Origin: Bathymodiolus brooksi
Lineage: Eukaryota; Mollusca; Bivalvia; Mytilida; Modiolidae
Reading direction: 5' to 3'
Length of the DNA stretch: 64,000 nt
Assembly: GCA_963680875.1 (NCBI GenBank)
Contig: OY804588.1
Location: 75,044,829-75,108,828 of the forward strand
Shown here: positions 47,380-59,233 of the stretch, piece by piece
How the letters are laid out: every line of letters begins with the position of its first letter
How positions within the stretch are numbered: the first letter of the stretch is position 1
The notes under the pieces: generated by a model
The model's input: only the letters and a program-made list of their open reading frames with translations
Told to the model about the DNA's origin: nothing
Databases searched by the model: none
Made by a program: the position numbers and the translations under genes

Positions 47380-48425
47380 GGATTTATATAATTAACACAT
47401 TAAGTCACATTTCATTTATTTAGCTTGGGTCAGTTATCAATTAAAAAGACAAAAATGGTTAAAAATAAATCTGTCTAATAAGTATTTACCTAATTAACGA
47501 TATCATGACGTATAATAATTTCTCACAGTAAATGTATTTTTTTTATTAAGATATTTATACACATATATAAGAAAAAAGATATCAATTTATTTTTTAAGTA
47601 CAAATAAATTGGAAGACGGCTTGAAAATCGAAAACGCAAAATAGTTATCTATGTTTATAAGTCTTAGTAAAAGGAGTCTTGCGCAACGTTTTTTTTCCAC
47701 ACCTGTGATAGGTGTATTTATATATCATGAATGCACGATGCGACGACATGCTGAGATGGGTGATGTTTTGACAGGTAAACAGTAAAAAAAACGTAGAATA
47801 CACTAATAAAATATTATTTCACCTATATCAGGACTCCGCAGACTGCCAATTTTCAAGAAAAAAACCACGGATTTATGGATTTATGACCCATTCGCCATAA
47901 ACAAAATAAAACTTAAATTTTACTAAATAATTTTAATCCAAATTTGCCTTTAAAGAAATAAATGTATAAATTAGAATTATTTACCCGGGTTCGTTCGCCC
48001 TACATTTGGCAAACACGTAAAAGAGCAAACACACCCGATATCGTAAACCGGCAACTCTCTACAGCAAGTGAAAGGGCCTTGGCATCGATTGTCGCGAGTA
48101 CATAGGGACATATTAATATTCACTTCTAGTGCACTTAAAACATGGGTACTGCATGTGAATACATTTTATTCATGGATATTATTGTATATATCGCCCGTGA
48201 CAGCCGTTAACATATCTATACTTTCCGTACTGTATATCACTCATTTACTTCAGCTTTACTAAGATACGCATGTTTCTTTATGCACGAATTTATTGGTTTG
48301 CAGAATTTGGGGACGTTTCCTGTTTACAGTTTAACTATCTGAGAGTCTCCGGAGACTCTCACTCCGACATGGGATACTCTCACTCTCACTCTCACTCCAA
48401 CCTGAAAGGATTTTGTCGGACGATT
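47380..48425 (+). repeat. ~1.05-kb repeat, inverted copy at 58206-59233
   Basis: From TTATATAATTAACACATTAA to ACGTTTCCTGTTTACAGTTT this matches the complement of 58260-59226 nearly base for base, with small indels. It is interior sequence of the TA-flanked element. It includes a GGACGTTTCC / GCCGTTAACATATC stretch and an ACTCTC tract (48369-48396). Confidence 0.88.
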
Positions 48426-48699
48426 TTGACGGACATTTTGTCGGACGATTTTGTCGGATAATTTTAAGAGTGACACTCTCTTCAAGTCCGACAAAACTCC
48501 ATGTCCGACCTGAGAGTATGATCGTTGATACACCTGGAGGGATCTGTACATGGAGTATATCTGCAAGTTGATCTGATATTCCAGAGCTTGTGGTTCATAT
48601 CAGGACCTTGATAGAGGGTCACTGCTAATAAGAATCTACTTATCCAAAGGTTCCAATTGGTTAATTTGAAATCATCACTTGAAAGTTGTACGGTCGCCA

Positions 48700-48900
48700 C
48701 CATAGCTTGCTTAACCGTAACTAGAGTAACACGACAATGGAGAAGGAACTGCTTATTCTTCCGGATCACCTTAGTTCACCCCCGGATGTAGTGGGGTTCG
48801 TGTGACTCGATCTTAAGTTTATAGATCGTTATTTGTCCTTTTGTCCATTGTGTTGTCCGTCCTTTGATTTACGGATTCTGATTTCCCCTTTGATATCTTC
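48700..48900 (+). repeat. mussel-type dispersed repeat, copy 3
   Basis: Contains GAGTAACACGACAATGGAGA, AGGAACTGCTTATTCTTCCG, GATCACCTTAGTTCACCC, TGGGGTTCGTGTGACTCG and a final GATTTCCCCTTTGATATCTT. The block order matches the copies at 13185 and 41165. Confidence 0.65.
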
Positions 48901-48945
48901 AAACTCTTATCTAAAGCTGAAAAAACTTGGTGGAAAAGTACAGTG

Positions 48946-51375
48946 AAACCTGTCTAAACTGAATCCTGAGTAAACCGAAAACCTGCCTAAAACAGACACA
49001 CTTTACAGTCACATCTACTGAACCCTGAGTAAACCGAAAACATGCCTAAGCCAGACAGACTTTACAGTCACATCTACTGAACCCTGAGTAAACCGAAAAC
49101 CTGCCTAAGCCAGACAGACTTTACAGTCACATCTACTGAACCCTGAGTAAACCGAAAACCTGCCTAATCCAGACAGACTTTACAGTCACATCTACTGAAC
49201 CCTGAGTAAACCGAAAACCTGCCTAAGCCAGAGAGACTTTACAGTCACATCTACTGAACCCTGAGTAAACCGAAAACCTGCCTAAGCCAGACAGACTTTA
49301 CAGTTACATCTACTGAACACTGAGTAAACCGAAAACCTGCCTAAGCCAGACAAACTTTGCAGTCCCATCTACTGAACCCTGAGTAAACCGAAAACCTGCC
49401 TAAACAAGACAAACTTTACGGTCACATCTACTAAACCCTGAGTAAACCGAAAACCTGCCTAAGCCAGACAGACTTTACAGTCACATCTACTGAACCCTGA
49501 GTAAACCGAAAACTTGCCTAATCCAGAGAGACTTTACAGTCCCATCTACTGAACCCTGAGTAAACCGAACACCTGCCTAAGCCAGACAGACTTTACAGTC
49601 ACATCTACTGAACCCTGAGTAAACCGAAAACCTGCCTAAGCCAGACAGACTTTACAGTCACATCTACTGAACCCTAAATAAACGGAAATCCTGCCTAAGC
49701 CAGACAAGTTTTACAGTCACATCTACTGAACCCTGAGTAAACCGAAAACCTGCCTAAATCAGACAGACTTTACAGTCACATCTACTGAACCCTGAGTAAA
49801 CCGAAAACCTGCCTAAGCTAGACAGACTTGACAGTCACATCTACTGAACCCCGAGTAAACCGAAAACCTGCCTAATCCAGACAAACTTTACAGTCACATC
49901 TACTGAACCCTGAGTAAACCGAAAACCTGCCTAATCCAGAGAGACTTTACAGTCCCATCTACTGAACCCTGAGTAAACCGAAAACCTGCCTAATCTAGAC
50001 AGACTTTTCAGTCACATCTACTGAACCCTGAGTAAACCGAAAACCTGCCTAAACCAGACAGACCTGACAGTCACATCTACTGAACCATGAGTAAACCGAA
50101 AACCTGCCTAATCCAGACAGACTTTACAGTCCCATCTACTGAACCCTGAGTAAACCGAAAACCTGCCTAATCCAGACAGACTTTACAGTAACATCTACTG
50201 AACCCTGAGTAAACCGAAAACCTGCCTAAGCCAGACAGACTTTACAGTCCTATCTACTGAATCCTGAGTAAACCGAAAACCTGCCTAAACCAGACAGACT
50301 TTAGTCACATCTACTGAACCCTGAGTAAAGTGAAAACCTGCCTAAGCCAGACAGACTTTACAGTCACATCTACTGAACCCTAAATAAACCGAAAACCTGC
50401 CTAATGCAGACAAACTTTACAGTCACATCTACTGAACCCTGAGTAAACCAAAAACCTGCCTAAGCTAGACAGACTTTTCAGTCACATCTACTGAACCCTG
50501 AGTAAACAGAAAACCTGCCTAAGCCAGACAGACTTTACAGTCACATATACTGAACCCTAAATAAACCGAAAACCTGCCTAAGCCAGACAAGCTTTACAGT
50601 CACATCTACTGAACCCCGAGTAAACCGAAAACCTGCCTAAGCCAGACAGACTTTACAGTCACATCTACTGAGCCCTGAGTAAACCGAAAACCTGCCTAAA
50701 CTAGACAGACTTTTCAATCACATCTACTGAACCCTGAGTAAACCGAAAACCTGCCTAAGCCAGACAGATTTTACAGTCACATCTACTGAACCCTGAGTAA
50801 ACCGAAAACCTGCCTAAGCCAGACAGACTTTACAGTCCCATCAACTGAACACTGAGTAAATCGAAAACCTGCCTAAGCCAGACAAACTTTACAGTCCCAT
50901 CTACTGAACCCTGAGTAAACCGAAAACCTGCCTAATCCAGACAAACATTACGGTCACATCTACTGAACCCTGAGTAAACCGAAAACCTGCCTAAGCCAGA
51001 CAAGTTTTACAGTCACATCTACTGAACCCTGAGTAAACCGAAAACCTGCCTAATCCAGACAGACGTCACAGTCCCATCTACTGAACCCTGAGTAAACCGA
51101 AAACCTGCCTAAGCCAGACAGACTTTACAGTCACATTTACTGAACCCTGGGTAAACCGAAAACCTGCCTAAGCCAGACAGACTTTACAGTCACATCTACT
51201 GAACCCTAAATAAACCGAAAACCTGCCTAATCCAGACAAACTTTACAGTCACAGCTACTGAACCCTGAGTAAACCAAAAACCTGCCTAAGCTAGACAGAC
51301 TTTTCAGTCACATCTACTGAACCCTGAGTAAACCGAAAACCTGCCTAAACCAGACAGATTTTTACAGTCACATTA
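48946..51375 (+). repeat. 59-bp satellite, about 41 copies
   Basis: The unit is CTGAACCCTGAGTAAACCGA followed by AAACCTGCCTAAGCCAGACA and GACTTTACAGTCACATCTA. Copies differ at a few recurrent positions (GCC/TCC/ACC after CTAA; CACATC/CCCATC; CTGAGT/CTAAAT). The first unit is the most diverged and grades into non-repeat sequence at CAGTGAAACCTGTCTAAACT. Confidence 0.96.
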
Positions 51376-54300
51376 TATGGCATTTACGTTTCTCAGTTTG
51401 TTAATTTTGCATGTATTTATAGTAATGTGTCTGACTTCAATGACAACAGAAAACTTTTGCAACAAGGATACCGCATTCATATATTATTGAAACTTTCACA
51501 AAAATTACTGCTATATAGATCTGGTATATAAATACAATTTTACATGCAGAGATCTGATAAAAAAGGGTATTTCCCATCCATGTTTTTGGACGTCATAAAC
51601 AAAACTAAAATGTGCAAATCTGACATACCTATTCTTAAAAAACTCTTAAAAAATATGTTTGCAAAGGCTATAAATTAGCAATTATTGTTCACTCTTTGAC
51701 ACAGGTTTACTTGGCTAAGAATATAGACAATCTGCTAGTGGGTGATTTAAAAAAGAATGAAAACTTTTAATTTTCAGAGATTAATTTGAATATCAAATGA
51801 TATGAAAGAAAGGTAAATATCTTAAAATAAGCACAATGGTAACAGTTATCTTCATGCAAAGTGTCATGGAGATTGCTCTTAAAAAGTTATCCTCTCAAAA
51901 CTGGTCAAATTTGTCAGGAGTGTGACGTTTTAGCGTGACAAACTTTAAATTGCCTTAACTTACCTTGATGATAAAAAAAATAAAATAAAAAATATATTAA
52001 AGAAAGATGGTATTCTATAATTTCGTACCATTTTACTTCAAATATCTAGATGTTTTGTGACCCTATGATTATGTGACAAACAATTATTCTATTTTTTAAA
52101 TTAGTGTACGTGAATAAATTTAACTTGGAAAATTGTACAAATGTCAAATTAAGCCTTATTAGTTTTTCATTGTTGAGACTAATTAGTTCAAAAAAGTCAA
52201 AATATGTTGTAAACAAACATTAGTTATAATAATTTAGTAGTATTAGACTGGATGAATATGATAGTTGTAAAATTGGGCTTGCATAAGGAGAGACACAAAA
52301 AATGTCAGGAGTGTGACATTTTATCTTAGTTGTATAGTACTATGGTGTATGCTTTAATAGTTTGCAATTTTCTTTATTTTCCAAAAGCTCCAGACCCAAT
52401 CAAAGAAAAAAGTTGGAAATAGCTCTGATATATGACATATCATAGCTAGGAAATCAAAATAACTAATGTCAGGAGTGTGACACTTTTAAATAGGCATATC
52501 TGTTAAATAAATAAAAAAAAAAAACATGCTTCTACAAACTTCCACAATGTTTTCAACTTAATTACATATAAACAATAAGTAATAATTGTAGTATTTGTGT
52601 ATATTGCATGACACCTTTCTCATAATAAGTGATGATAAAGGTTATATTTTCTTAAAACATGGCAAAATATGGATTTTTTTTCTAAATGAAAAATTGATGT
52701 ATGTTGCTTTAGATAAACAGAATACTTACTTTAATATATCTTACCTTTCATAATACATTTTCATTCTTTTGTTGTAGCATTTTTGAAAATTTATCAATAA
52801 TTTTTTATTCCACAGTAATATGTCACACTCCTGACATACAAACATTAAATGTCGATTGCAATTGCAGTAGGAAGTGTTTTTGCAGAGTAAATCATTGAGA
52901 AACATGGGGAAACTAATTTGAAAACCTCTAAAAAGTAATTTTATACTAAGAAAAGATGATCTATTGCTAGTTTTAATAAATTTCAAATCCATTTTAACCA
53001 TTTTTGATGAGATAAATTCTTAAAAGGCAAATAATTAGCACACTAATCATTAGAAAAAACAAAAACATAATTTTGAATCTTCTTTTAATATTTACTGTTA
53101 ACTGTAAGAAATAAAGCTTTTGAAGAAATATAACTTTTAGTTTGGAAAGAATAAGTTGGTTATATTATTTTCAGCTCGACAGGTTTATTTTCGAGAGGGA
53201 GTCAGGAGTGTGACAATTTTTATTTAAGAAATAGATTATTTTGTAAGCATATAGCCTCCATAAAACTGCTTGTAATTGTCTCGGGGAATTATTTTATTCT
53301 CAATAAGCACTATACTCTTGAAAAGATGTATAAATGGTTGAAAATTTAGTTGTCATTTTTTATAATTATGATAGTATTACTTAGAATATGATAAAATATA
53401 ATTGAAATAACATCAAAACAATGCAAAAATTAAATATATGCAAGGGAAACCTTTTTTCAGTCAAAATATATTATGTACTACTACTTAAACAAGTTATTGT
53501 GACCAACAATGATTGCATTTAGCTTGATATTTGGTGTATTTATCTTTTAGCAAAATGTGTCAGGAGTGTGACAAAACATCAAAAAATGGACAGTATTTTC
53601 ATTTGGTTATCTCTCGTTCATACCACCAATGATCAACTTAACTTAACTTTTGCTATATTTATTAGGCATATATAAATAATTGATTTACAACTATTAAGCC
53701 TCATTAGATCATATTTTTTATGCTTGCATGAAAACTTTAATTACCAGATTTTTTAAAATATACAGTAAAAATAGTGTTTCTTTGATATACTGAAACTGTT
53801 TTCTCATGATATATACAAAGTTTGGTACCAAAATGTGCCTTTTTCATATCATTATCAAATGGAAATACATTTAGGTCTTTTACCATACCCAATAGAAAAT
53901 GATACCTTTGAGGAAGTAAGTCTGTATTTGTTATCATTTTAACACTTTGTTGCTAATAAAAGTTGGAAAAAAAATTTGTGTCTTCATATATTGCACTGAG
54001 CAACTGAATCTGAAAAATATATCATATTGACATTATTTTACGACCACAATTATGTGAATTTGTCCAATTTGAAATTTCACCCTCTATGTCACACAAAGTC
54101 TTCATTTTTTTGAAAATCGCCCTAGTACAGCTATTAGTTTCCATCAGCAATTAAATTAGTACATCTTTGTTTTATTCCATATTATGTTACTATTTTTTGT
54201 TCAATATTTAATACCAACAGCTCGATAACATATCTATATTCCACGAAGACCATTAATTTCTTGGAATTTTCATGAATGATTGATATCAAATCTGTTAGAA

Positions 54301-54773
54301 GTATCAGTTTTGATTTTGTTGTCTAAACAGTAATGGCCTTTGACGAACATATTCTATCTCCTAGCTAGAAGTCAGTTAGTTAAGAGCATTCATTTACATT
54401 GCTATTGTACTGTCCATATTTATGTTGTCATTCATTTTTGTGATAGTATGTGATCTTTTTGAGTGGAAGCGAATCCGTGCAGGTTTTATATCATTAGTTT
54501 ATATATGCATTGTGTTGGAGATTCAGTTTTGAAGAGTGGAGGGTTGGGTTCCCATCATCCGGTTTATCACTGACACATATTTGTGCTTGACCCAAGGCAG
54601 GACATGGATTTCCAACGTCATATGTCATGGTCTTTTTTGTGTTCAGTGAGTTCAGTCAAGATTAAAGATGATGGTGCGTTTTGTTTATATTAGTGAAATT
54701 GTTGACCGTCACTATTTAAACTTTCTTTTCTTGATTAAACTGATCTATTATACTTTATTATTTTAAATTTTAG
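51376..54773. other. AT-rich non-coding region, probable intron or upstream flank
   Basis: No coding exon seen. The region ends at the acceptor of the exon at 54774. Its one remarkable feature is the six-copy 14-mer described separately. Confidence 0.6.
51913..53572. repeat. six dispersed copies of GTCAGGAGTGTGAC
   Basis: Exact copies at 51913-51926, 52304-52317, 52468-52481, 53201-53214 and 53559-53572 on the plus strand and 52822-52835 on the minus strand. Flanking sequence is not conserved beyond a tendency to AT before and ATTTT after. The word has inverted arms GTCA…TGAC around GGAGTG; in four copies the arms extend to 5-7 bp (for example TATGTCA…TGACATA at 52819-52838). It could be a protein-binding site or an element relic. 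Confidence 0.9.
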
Positions 54774-56451
54774 GTGGTTTTTTGAATATGCATGAAACGC
54801 CCAAGAATAAAGTTTCCACTGGCAAAGAACCTCAGTCTCTTAATGGTGGAGATTCTAAGGATCCAATCTTGTCTAACCAACTGATTTCAGGTCCTCTTCT
54901 ATTTTTATTATTCATAAATGATATTGTAACTGATATCAAAGCGAGCATTAAATTATTCGCAGATGACACTAGTCTTTATGTAACAGTTGATACTCCTCAA
55001 AGCACAGCTGACATTATTAATAGAGATCTTGAAAAAATCCATCAGTGGTCGGTAAACTGGCTTGTAAAATTCAATCCCCAGAAAACGGAGACTATGGTTA
55101 TTTCTAGAAAATTAATAAAACCACTCCACCCCCCCACTGGAAATGAACAGTCAAGTTCTTCAACAAAGTACAAATCATAAACATTTAGGATTATTCTTTT
55201 CTAACAATGGGTTGTGGCACGATCACATTGACTACATTGTTAAGAAGGCTTATACACGATTAAACATGTTAAGGAAAGTCTGTTTTAAACTGAACAGATT
55301 TACTTTAGAAAAGATGTACCTCTCTTTTATTAGACCCATTTTGGAATATGGGGGTGTTGTTTGGGATACGCAGATTCACTATTTGATAAATAAAATCGAA
55401 AATGTCCAGAGCGAAGCTGCACGAATTGCTACGGGTGGTACAAAATTAATGTCTATTCAGAAACTATACGAGGAAACGGGATGGGAAAAACTTTTGGAAA
55501 GAAGGGAAAAACATAAATTGATTTTACTTTATAAAATAGTTAACAATCAAGCACCTGGATATTTGAGAAATTTGTTGCCTGATAGAGTTGACAATCTACA
55601 CAACCATAACACTCGTCAGTCTGCGAATATTCTAGAAATAAGTTCAAAAACTAAATTCTATTCAGATTACTTCCTTCCATCATCCATAACATTATGGAAT
55701 AGACTCTCAATAGATACTCGAAATTCAAGGTCCCTGAATATTTTTAAGGAGCGTATTAAAACCCAAAATAGCAAATGCCCTGCACATTATTACACTGGCA
55801 CTCGATTGGGTCAAATTTTGCACACCAGGTTAAGAATGAACAGCAGCTCATTAAATGAGCACCTGTTCATTCGAAATCTGGTGGATTCCCCTTATTGTGC
55901 ATGTGGTCAGGTCGAGTCTACATCCCACTTTTTGATATCGTGCAAAAAATATACTGATTTACGTAATGAACTCATGTATACAATCAATTATCCGGTTACT
56001 ATTGATCTTAATCTTCTACTAAAGGGGTCAGACACCTTAAGTGTAGATCAAAATATAGACATTTTTATCAAGGAACAGAAGTTTATTCTTAAAAGCAAAA
56101 GATTTACATCATAATTCTAAGTTGCATTTCATCTGTATTACTGATTTCATATCTTTCTGTTTTTCTGTTTTGTTATTCCACTGTTTATTATTGTTTTTTA
56201 GATTTGTCATGTAGCATGTTCTATAACTTGTTTGCTATATTAGTCAATAATAATTCATAGGAGACGGATTAGTATAAGCTTAGTTTGTTTCCGAATCCTC
56301 TCATGTTCAAACAAATTTTGCGTGTATTGTAACATTATACCAGTTTATCATGAATAAATATGTTTATACCAACTGATTTCAGGAGCCTTTGTAGATGAGG
56401 TGTTATTATCACTTGCCATAGAAGATCAACACAATTTACAAGATTATTCTG
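54774..56451 (+). CDS. host exon split by a LINE insertion (coding 54774-54890 and 56383-56451)
   Basis: Acceptor TTTTAAATTTTAG ends at 54773. The left part reads G-F-L-N-M-H-E-T-P-K-N-K-V-S-T-G-K-E-P, then S-K-D-P-I-L-S-N-Q-L-I-S; the right part continues in frame as G-A-F-V-D-E-V-L-L-S-L-A-I-E-D-Q-H-N-L-Q-D-Y-S and ends at donor G|GTGAGA (56452). With the LINE and one duplication removed this is a single 186-bp exon, phase 1 at both ends. Phase 1-1 exons are frequent in extracellular modular proteins. I do not recognise the protein. In this haplotype the exon is disrupted. Confidence 0.6.
54891..56367 (+). mobile_element. 5'-truncated LINE inserted in a host exon
   Basis: Flanked by ACCAACTGATTTCAG at 54876-54890 and 56368-56382 (15 bp, 16 with a shared G), a target duplication typical of target-primed reverse transcription. 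Starts inside RT motif B (G-P-L-L-F-L-L-F-I-N-D-I) and includes motif C (L-F-A-D-D-T-S-L-Y). It is in the same orientation as the host exon. The 3' end is a 250-bp UTR with AATAAA at 56353 and no long poly-A. Confidence 0.92.
54892..56114 (+). pseudogene. LINE RT C-terminal half, one frameshift
   Basis: From 54892 the frame gives RT motifs B (tail) and C, then W-L-V-K-F-N-P-Q-K-T-E and V-I-S-R-K. A frameshift in a C-run region (~55130-55140) changes frame, after which coding is open to TAA at 56112-56114: N-H-K-H-L-G-L-F-F-S-N-N-G-L-W, S-F-I-R-P-I-L-E-Y-G-G-V-V-W-D, E-A-A-R-I-A-T-G-G-T, then W-N-R-L-S and C-A-C-G-Q-V-E-S-T-S-H-F-L-I-S-C, the terminal zinc-knuckle-like motif. The frame is otherwise clean over 970 bases, so the insertion looks young. 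Confidence 0.9.
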
Positions 56452-58205
56452 GTGAGATTTTAAATGTACTATATCATAGAAATATATAAAGTAAATATGA
56501 TCATGTTTAATATCAAATGAAAAACAAAAATACCGGAACAATTCCAAAATCAAATATCAAAATCGTAGAAAGAGGCAAAATCAATACTCCTAACGGATAC
56601 ATACATGACCGTTCACTTTCTTGACTTGGTACAGTCACCTCAATAAGAAGTGGCGGAGTTAAACTATTGTCATGGTCGCGAACTTCCTCTCCTCGTGAAA
56701 TGATGCGGCCATCAAGTGCTTTCCAAGTGTGAGTGAAATGTCCATCCTCGCATATAATTGGGGAGCAGTTTTATTTTAAAGAATGCTATAATCTTGAACA
56801 TTATATACATTTTTTTTTGTATTTAAATAATATAATTAATCTTCGTGACATAGAAGTTGTCACATACAGTATAATATTAGTTCTATTAAAGAAAGCTGAT
56901 GGCTTCAACAAGAATCTAAATATTAGACAGTATACAAGGCTATATTAAGACTTAAGGTAGAGAAGAACACTATGGGCCAAAACAAACTCGTCAATGAATT
57001 TTTTTGAATTTCATATATATTGTTCTTTGGGATGTACCTAACAAAATATCAAAATTTGAGAATAGGTTTCCAGGCTTATTTTAAAAATATTCCCTGAAAG
57101 AGTTACCCCCCTCTGAAGTCCTAACAAATATCATTTCTTTCACTTCTCCGTGTCATTATGGTACCAAAAAAAAATAGCAAATAATTTTTTTTAATTATCC
57201 GTGTATAATATGATAAATGAATAATTTGGAATATCCAAGACATATATTTTTATAATTTTTTCATTTTTTTTTCAAAATGGCTACCCTTTTTTTGGCAATA
57301 TAGCCTGTAACTGGCTTTGGTGAAATCCAACAAAATTTGATTTTAAAGTGGAATAGAAAAAAATTGTGTCAATGAATTTGTTTAAAAAAAGATATATCAC
57401 ATTACTTATATCCATGCTACAGATCATTAAAAAATAAAGATATGTTTCCAGGCAAAAAAAAGTTAGGGGTATAGAAAGACACCCCTTTTTCAATTTCATG
57501 AAAAATGTCCACATTTTTCACTTTTTTTAATAAGACATTGAATAAATGAAAATAAAACAGGCAAAGATAATGTTTGTAAGGGAAACTTTAAGGAATTTAA
57601 TTTAAAAATATAGGTCACCAGACTAATTTTCAAGATATAAAGCATTTAAATCTTCAACTTTTATAATGCATTGTATGTGAAATGTATAAATTCTCCTCAA
57701 AATTCTTGAATAGTGAAAAATCCTGTCATTTAAAATTTTTTAATTTTTGATATAATATGGTGCATTTTGTTTCATTTTCAGAAGTGTCAGGAAAGTCTGG
57801 GGTCATAATATTAAAAACTTCAATATTTAACAAAAACATGCAAAACTCATCATATTCTAATATCATTTGAGACATGATTACCTCCCTTGACGAAATGCTT
57901 CATATAGCATTTTACACATATAATGTATTATTGTCAAGAAATTACTGTATTAAATTTGTATTTCAGTTTAGTTTGAGAACTTGCACAAATCATATGTAGA
58001 AAATTCAAAAAGCAAAATACCTCGTAAGAAATACTGCAAGCATAATTAATAATTATTACCACATTTTATTCAATATTTTTAAAAGTCATGTGACTAGTGT
58101 CAGTCTCTACCTTAATAGTGAAACAATAGTCAACTTTGAACCTGAATCTAATTGTCAATACCATCTTTACATTATAGTGAAGCAATAGTAAGCTTTGAAC
58201 CAAAT
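56452..58205. other. AT-rich, no gene; mussel-type repeat scrap at 56570-56680
   Basis: AACGGATACATACATGACCG, CACTTTCTTGACTTGGTACA and GGCGGAGTTAAACTA resemble a dispersed repeat common in mussels. The rest holds only chance ORFs. If the exons at 54774 and 63221 belong to one gene this is intron. Confidence 0.45.
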
Positions 58206-59233
58206 ACAAATTGTCAATAAAATTGTCCGACAAATGTCCGACCAAATTGTCCGACAAAATCCTCCCAGATAGTTAAACTGTAAACAGGAAACGTCCCCAA
58301 ATTCTGCTAACCAATAAATTCGTGCATAAAAAACATGCGTATCTTAGTAAAGCTGAAGTAAATGAGTGATATACAGTGGTACGGAAAGTATAGATATGTT
58401 AACGGCTGTCACGGGCGATATATACAATAATATCCATGAATAAAATGTATTCACATGCAGTACCCATGTTTTAAGTGCACTAGAAGTGAATATTAATATG
58501 TCCCTATGTACTCGCGGCAATCGATGCCAAGGCCCTTTCACTTGCTGCAGACAGTTGCCGGTTTACGATATCGGATGCGTTTGCTCTTTTACGTGTTTGC
58601 CAAATGTAGGGCGAACGAACCCGGGTAAATAATTATAATTTATTCATTTATTTCTTTAAAGGCAAATTTGGATTAAAATTATTTAGTAAAATTTAAGTTT
58701 TATTTTGTTCACGGTGAATGGGTCATAAATCCGTAAACCCCGGGTTTTTTTCTTCTTGAAAATTGGCAGTCTGCGGAGTCCTGATATAGGTGAAATAATA
58801 TTTTATTAGTGTATTCTAGGTTTTTTTTTTTTACAGTTTACCTGTCAAAACATCACCCATCTCAGCATGTTGTCGCATCGTGCATTCATGATATACAAAT
58901 ACACCTATCACAGGTTGCTCAAGACTCTTTTTACTAAGACTTATAAACATAGATAACTATTCTGCGTTTTCGATTTTCAAGCCGTCTTCCAATTTATTTG
59001 TACTTAAAAAATAAATTGATATCTTTTTTCTTATATATGTGTATAAATATCTTAATAAAATAAATACATTTACGGTGAGAAATTATTATACGTCATAATA
59101 TCGTTAATTAGGTAAATACTTATTAGACAGATTTTTTTTTAACCATTTTTGTCTTTTTAATTGATAACTGACCCAAGCTAAATAAATGAAATGTGACTTA
59201 ATGTGTTAATTATATAAATCCTTGCCTTCTATT
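58206..59233 (-). repeat. inverted partial copy of the 45564-48546 element
   Basis: Complementary to 47380-48425: shared stretches include GTAAACAGGAAACGTCCCCA, CACTAGAAGTGAATATTAAT and AATTGGCAGTCTGCGGAGTC. It starts with GTCCGACAAATGTCCGACCA, the subterminal motif of that element, and ends at CCTTGCCTTCTATT, exactly where the other copy passes into LINE RT sequence. No complete terminal repeat is visible. Confidence 0.88.

Larger units (their letters stand above)
45564..48546 (-). mobile_element. 3.0-kb TA-flanked inverted-repeat element carrying a LINE RT
   Basis: The left end CAGTACACTCCAAGTGTATC and the complement of the right end CAGATCCCTCCAGGTGTATC continue together through AACGATCATACTCTCAGGTC, about 45 bp of imperfect inverted repeat. 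TA dinucleotides flank both sides (45562-45563 and 48547-48548), as in Tc1/mariner insertions. GTCCGAC words and ACTCTC microsatellite lie just inside both ends. The RT inside (46084-47379) is LINE-derived and begins abruptly, so it is best read as a 5'-truncated LINE nested in the element. Confidence 0.65.

Noticed and set aside
48946..51375. CRISPR-like array
   Set aside because: Units are contiguous with no unique spacers, and the genome is animal.
56383..56451. An independent 69-bp exon with its own acceptor
   Set aside because: The acceptor is the 3' copy of the LINE target duplication; the sequence is the right half of the exon beginning at 54774, although secondary use as an acceptor stays possible.
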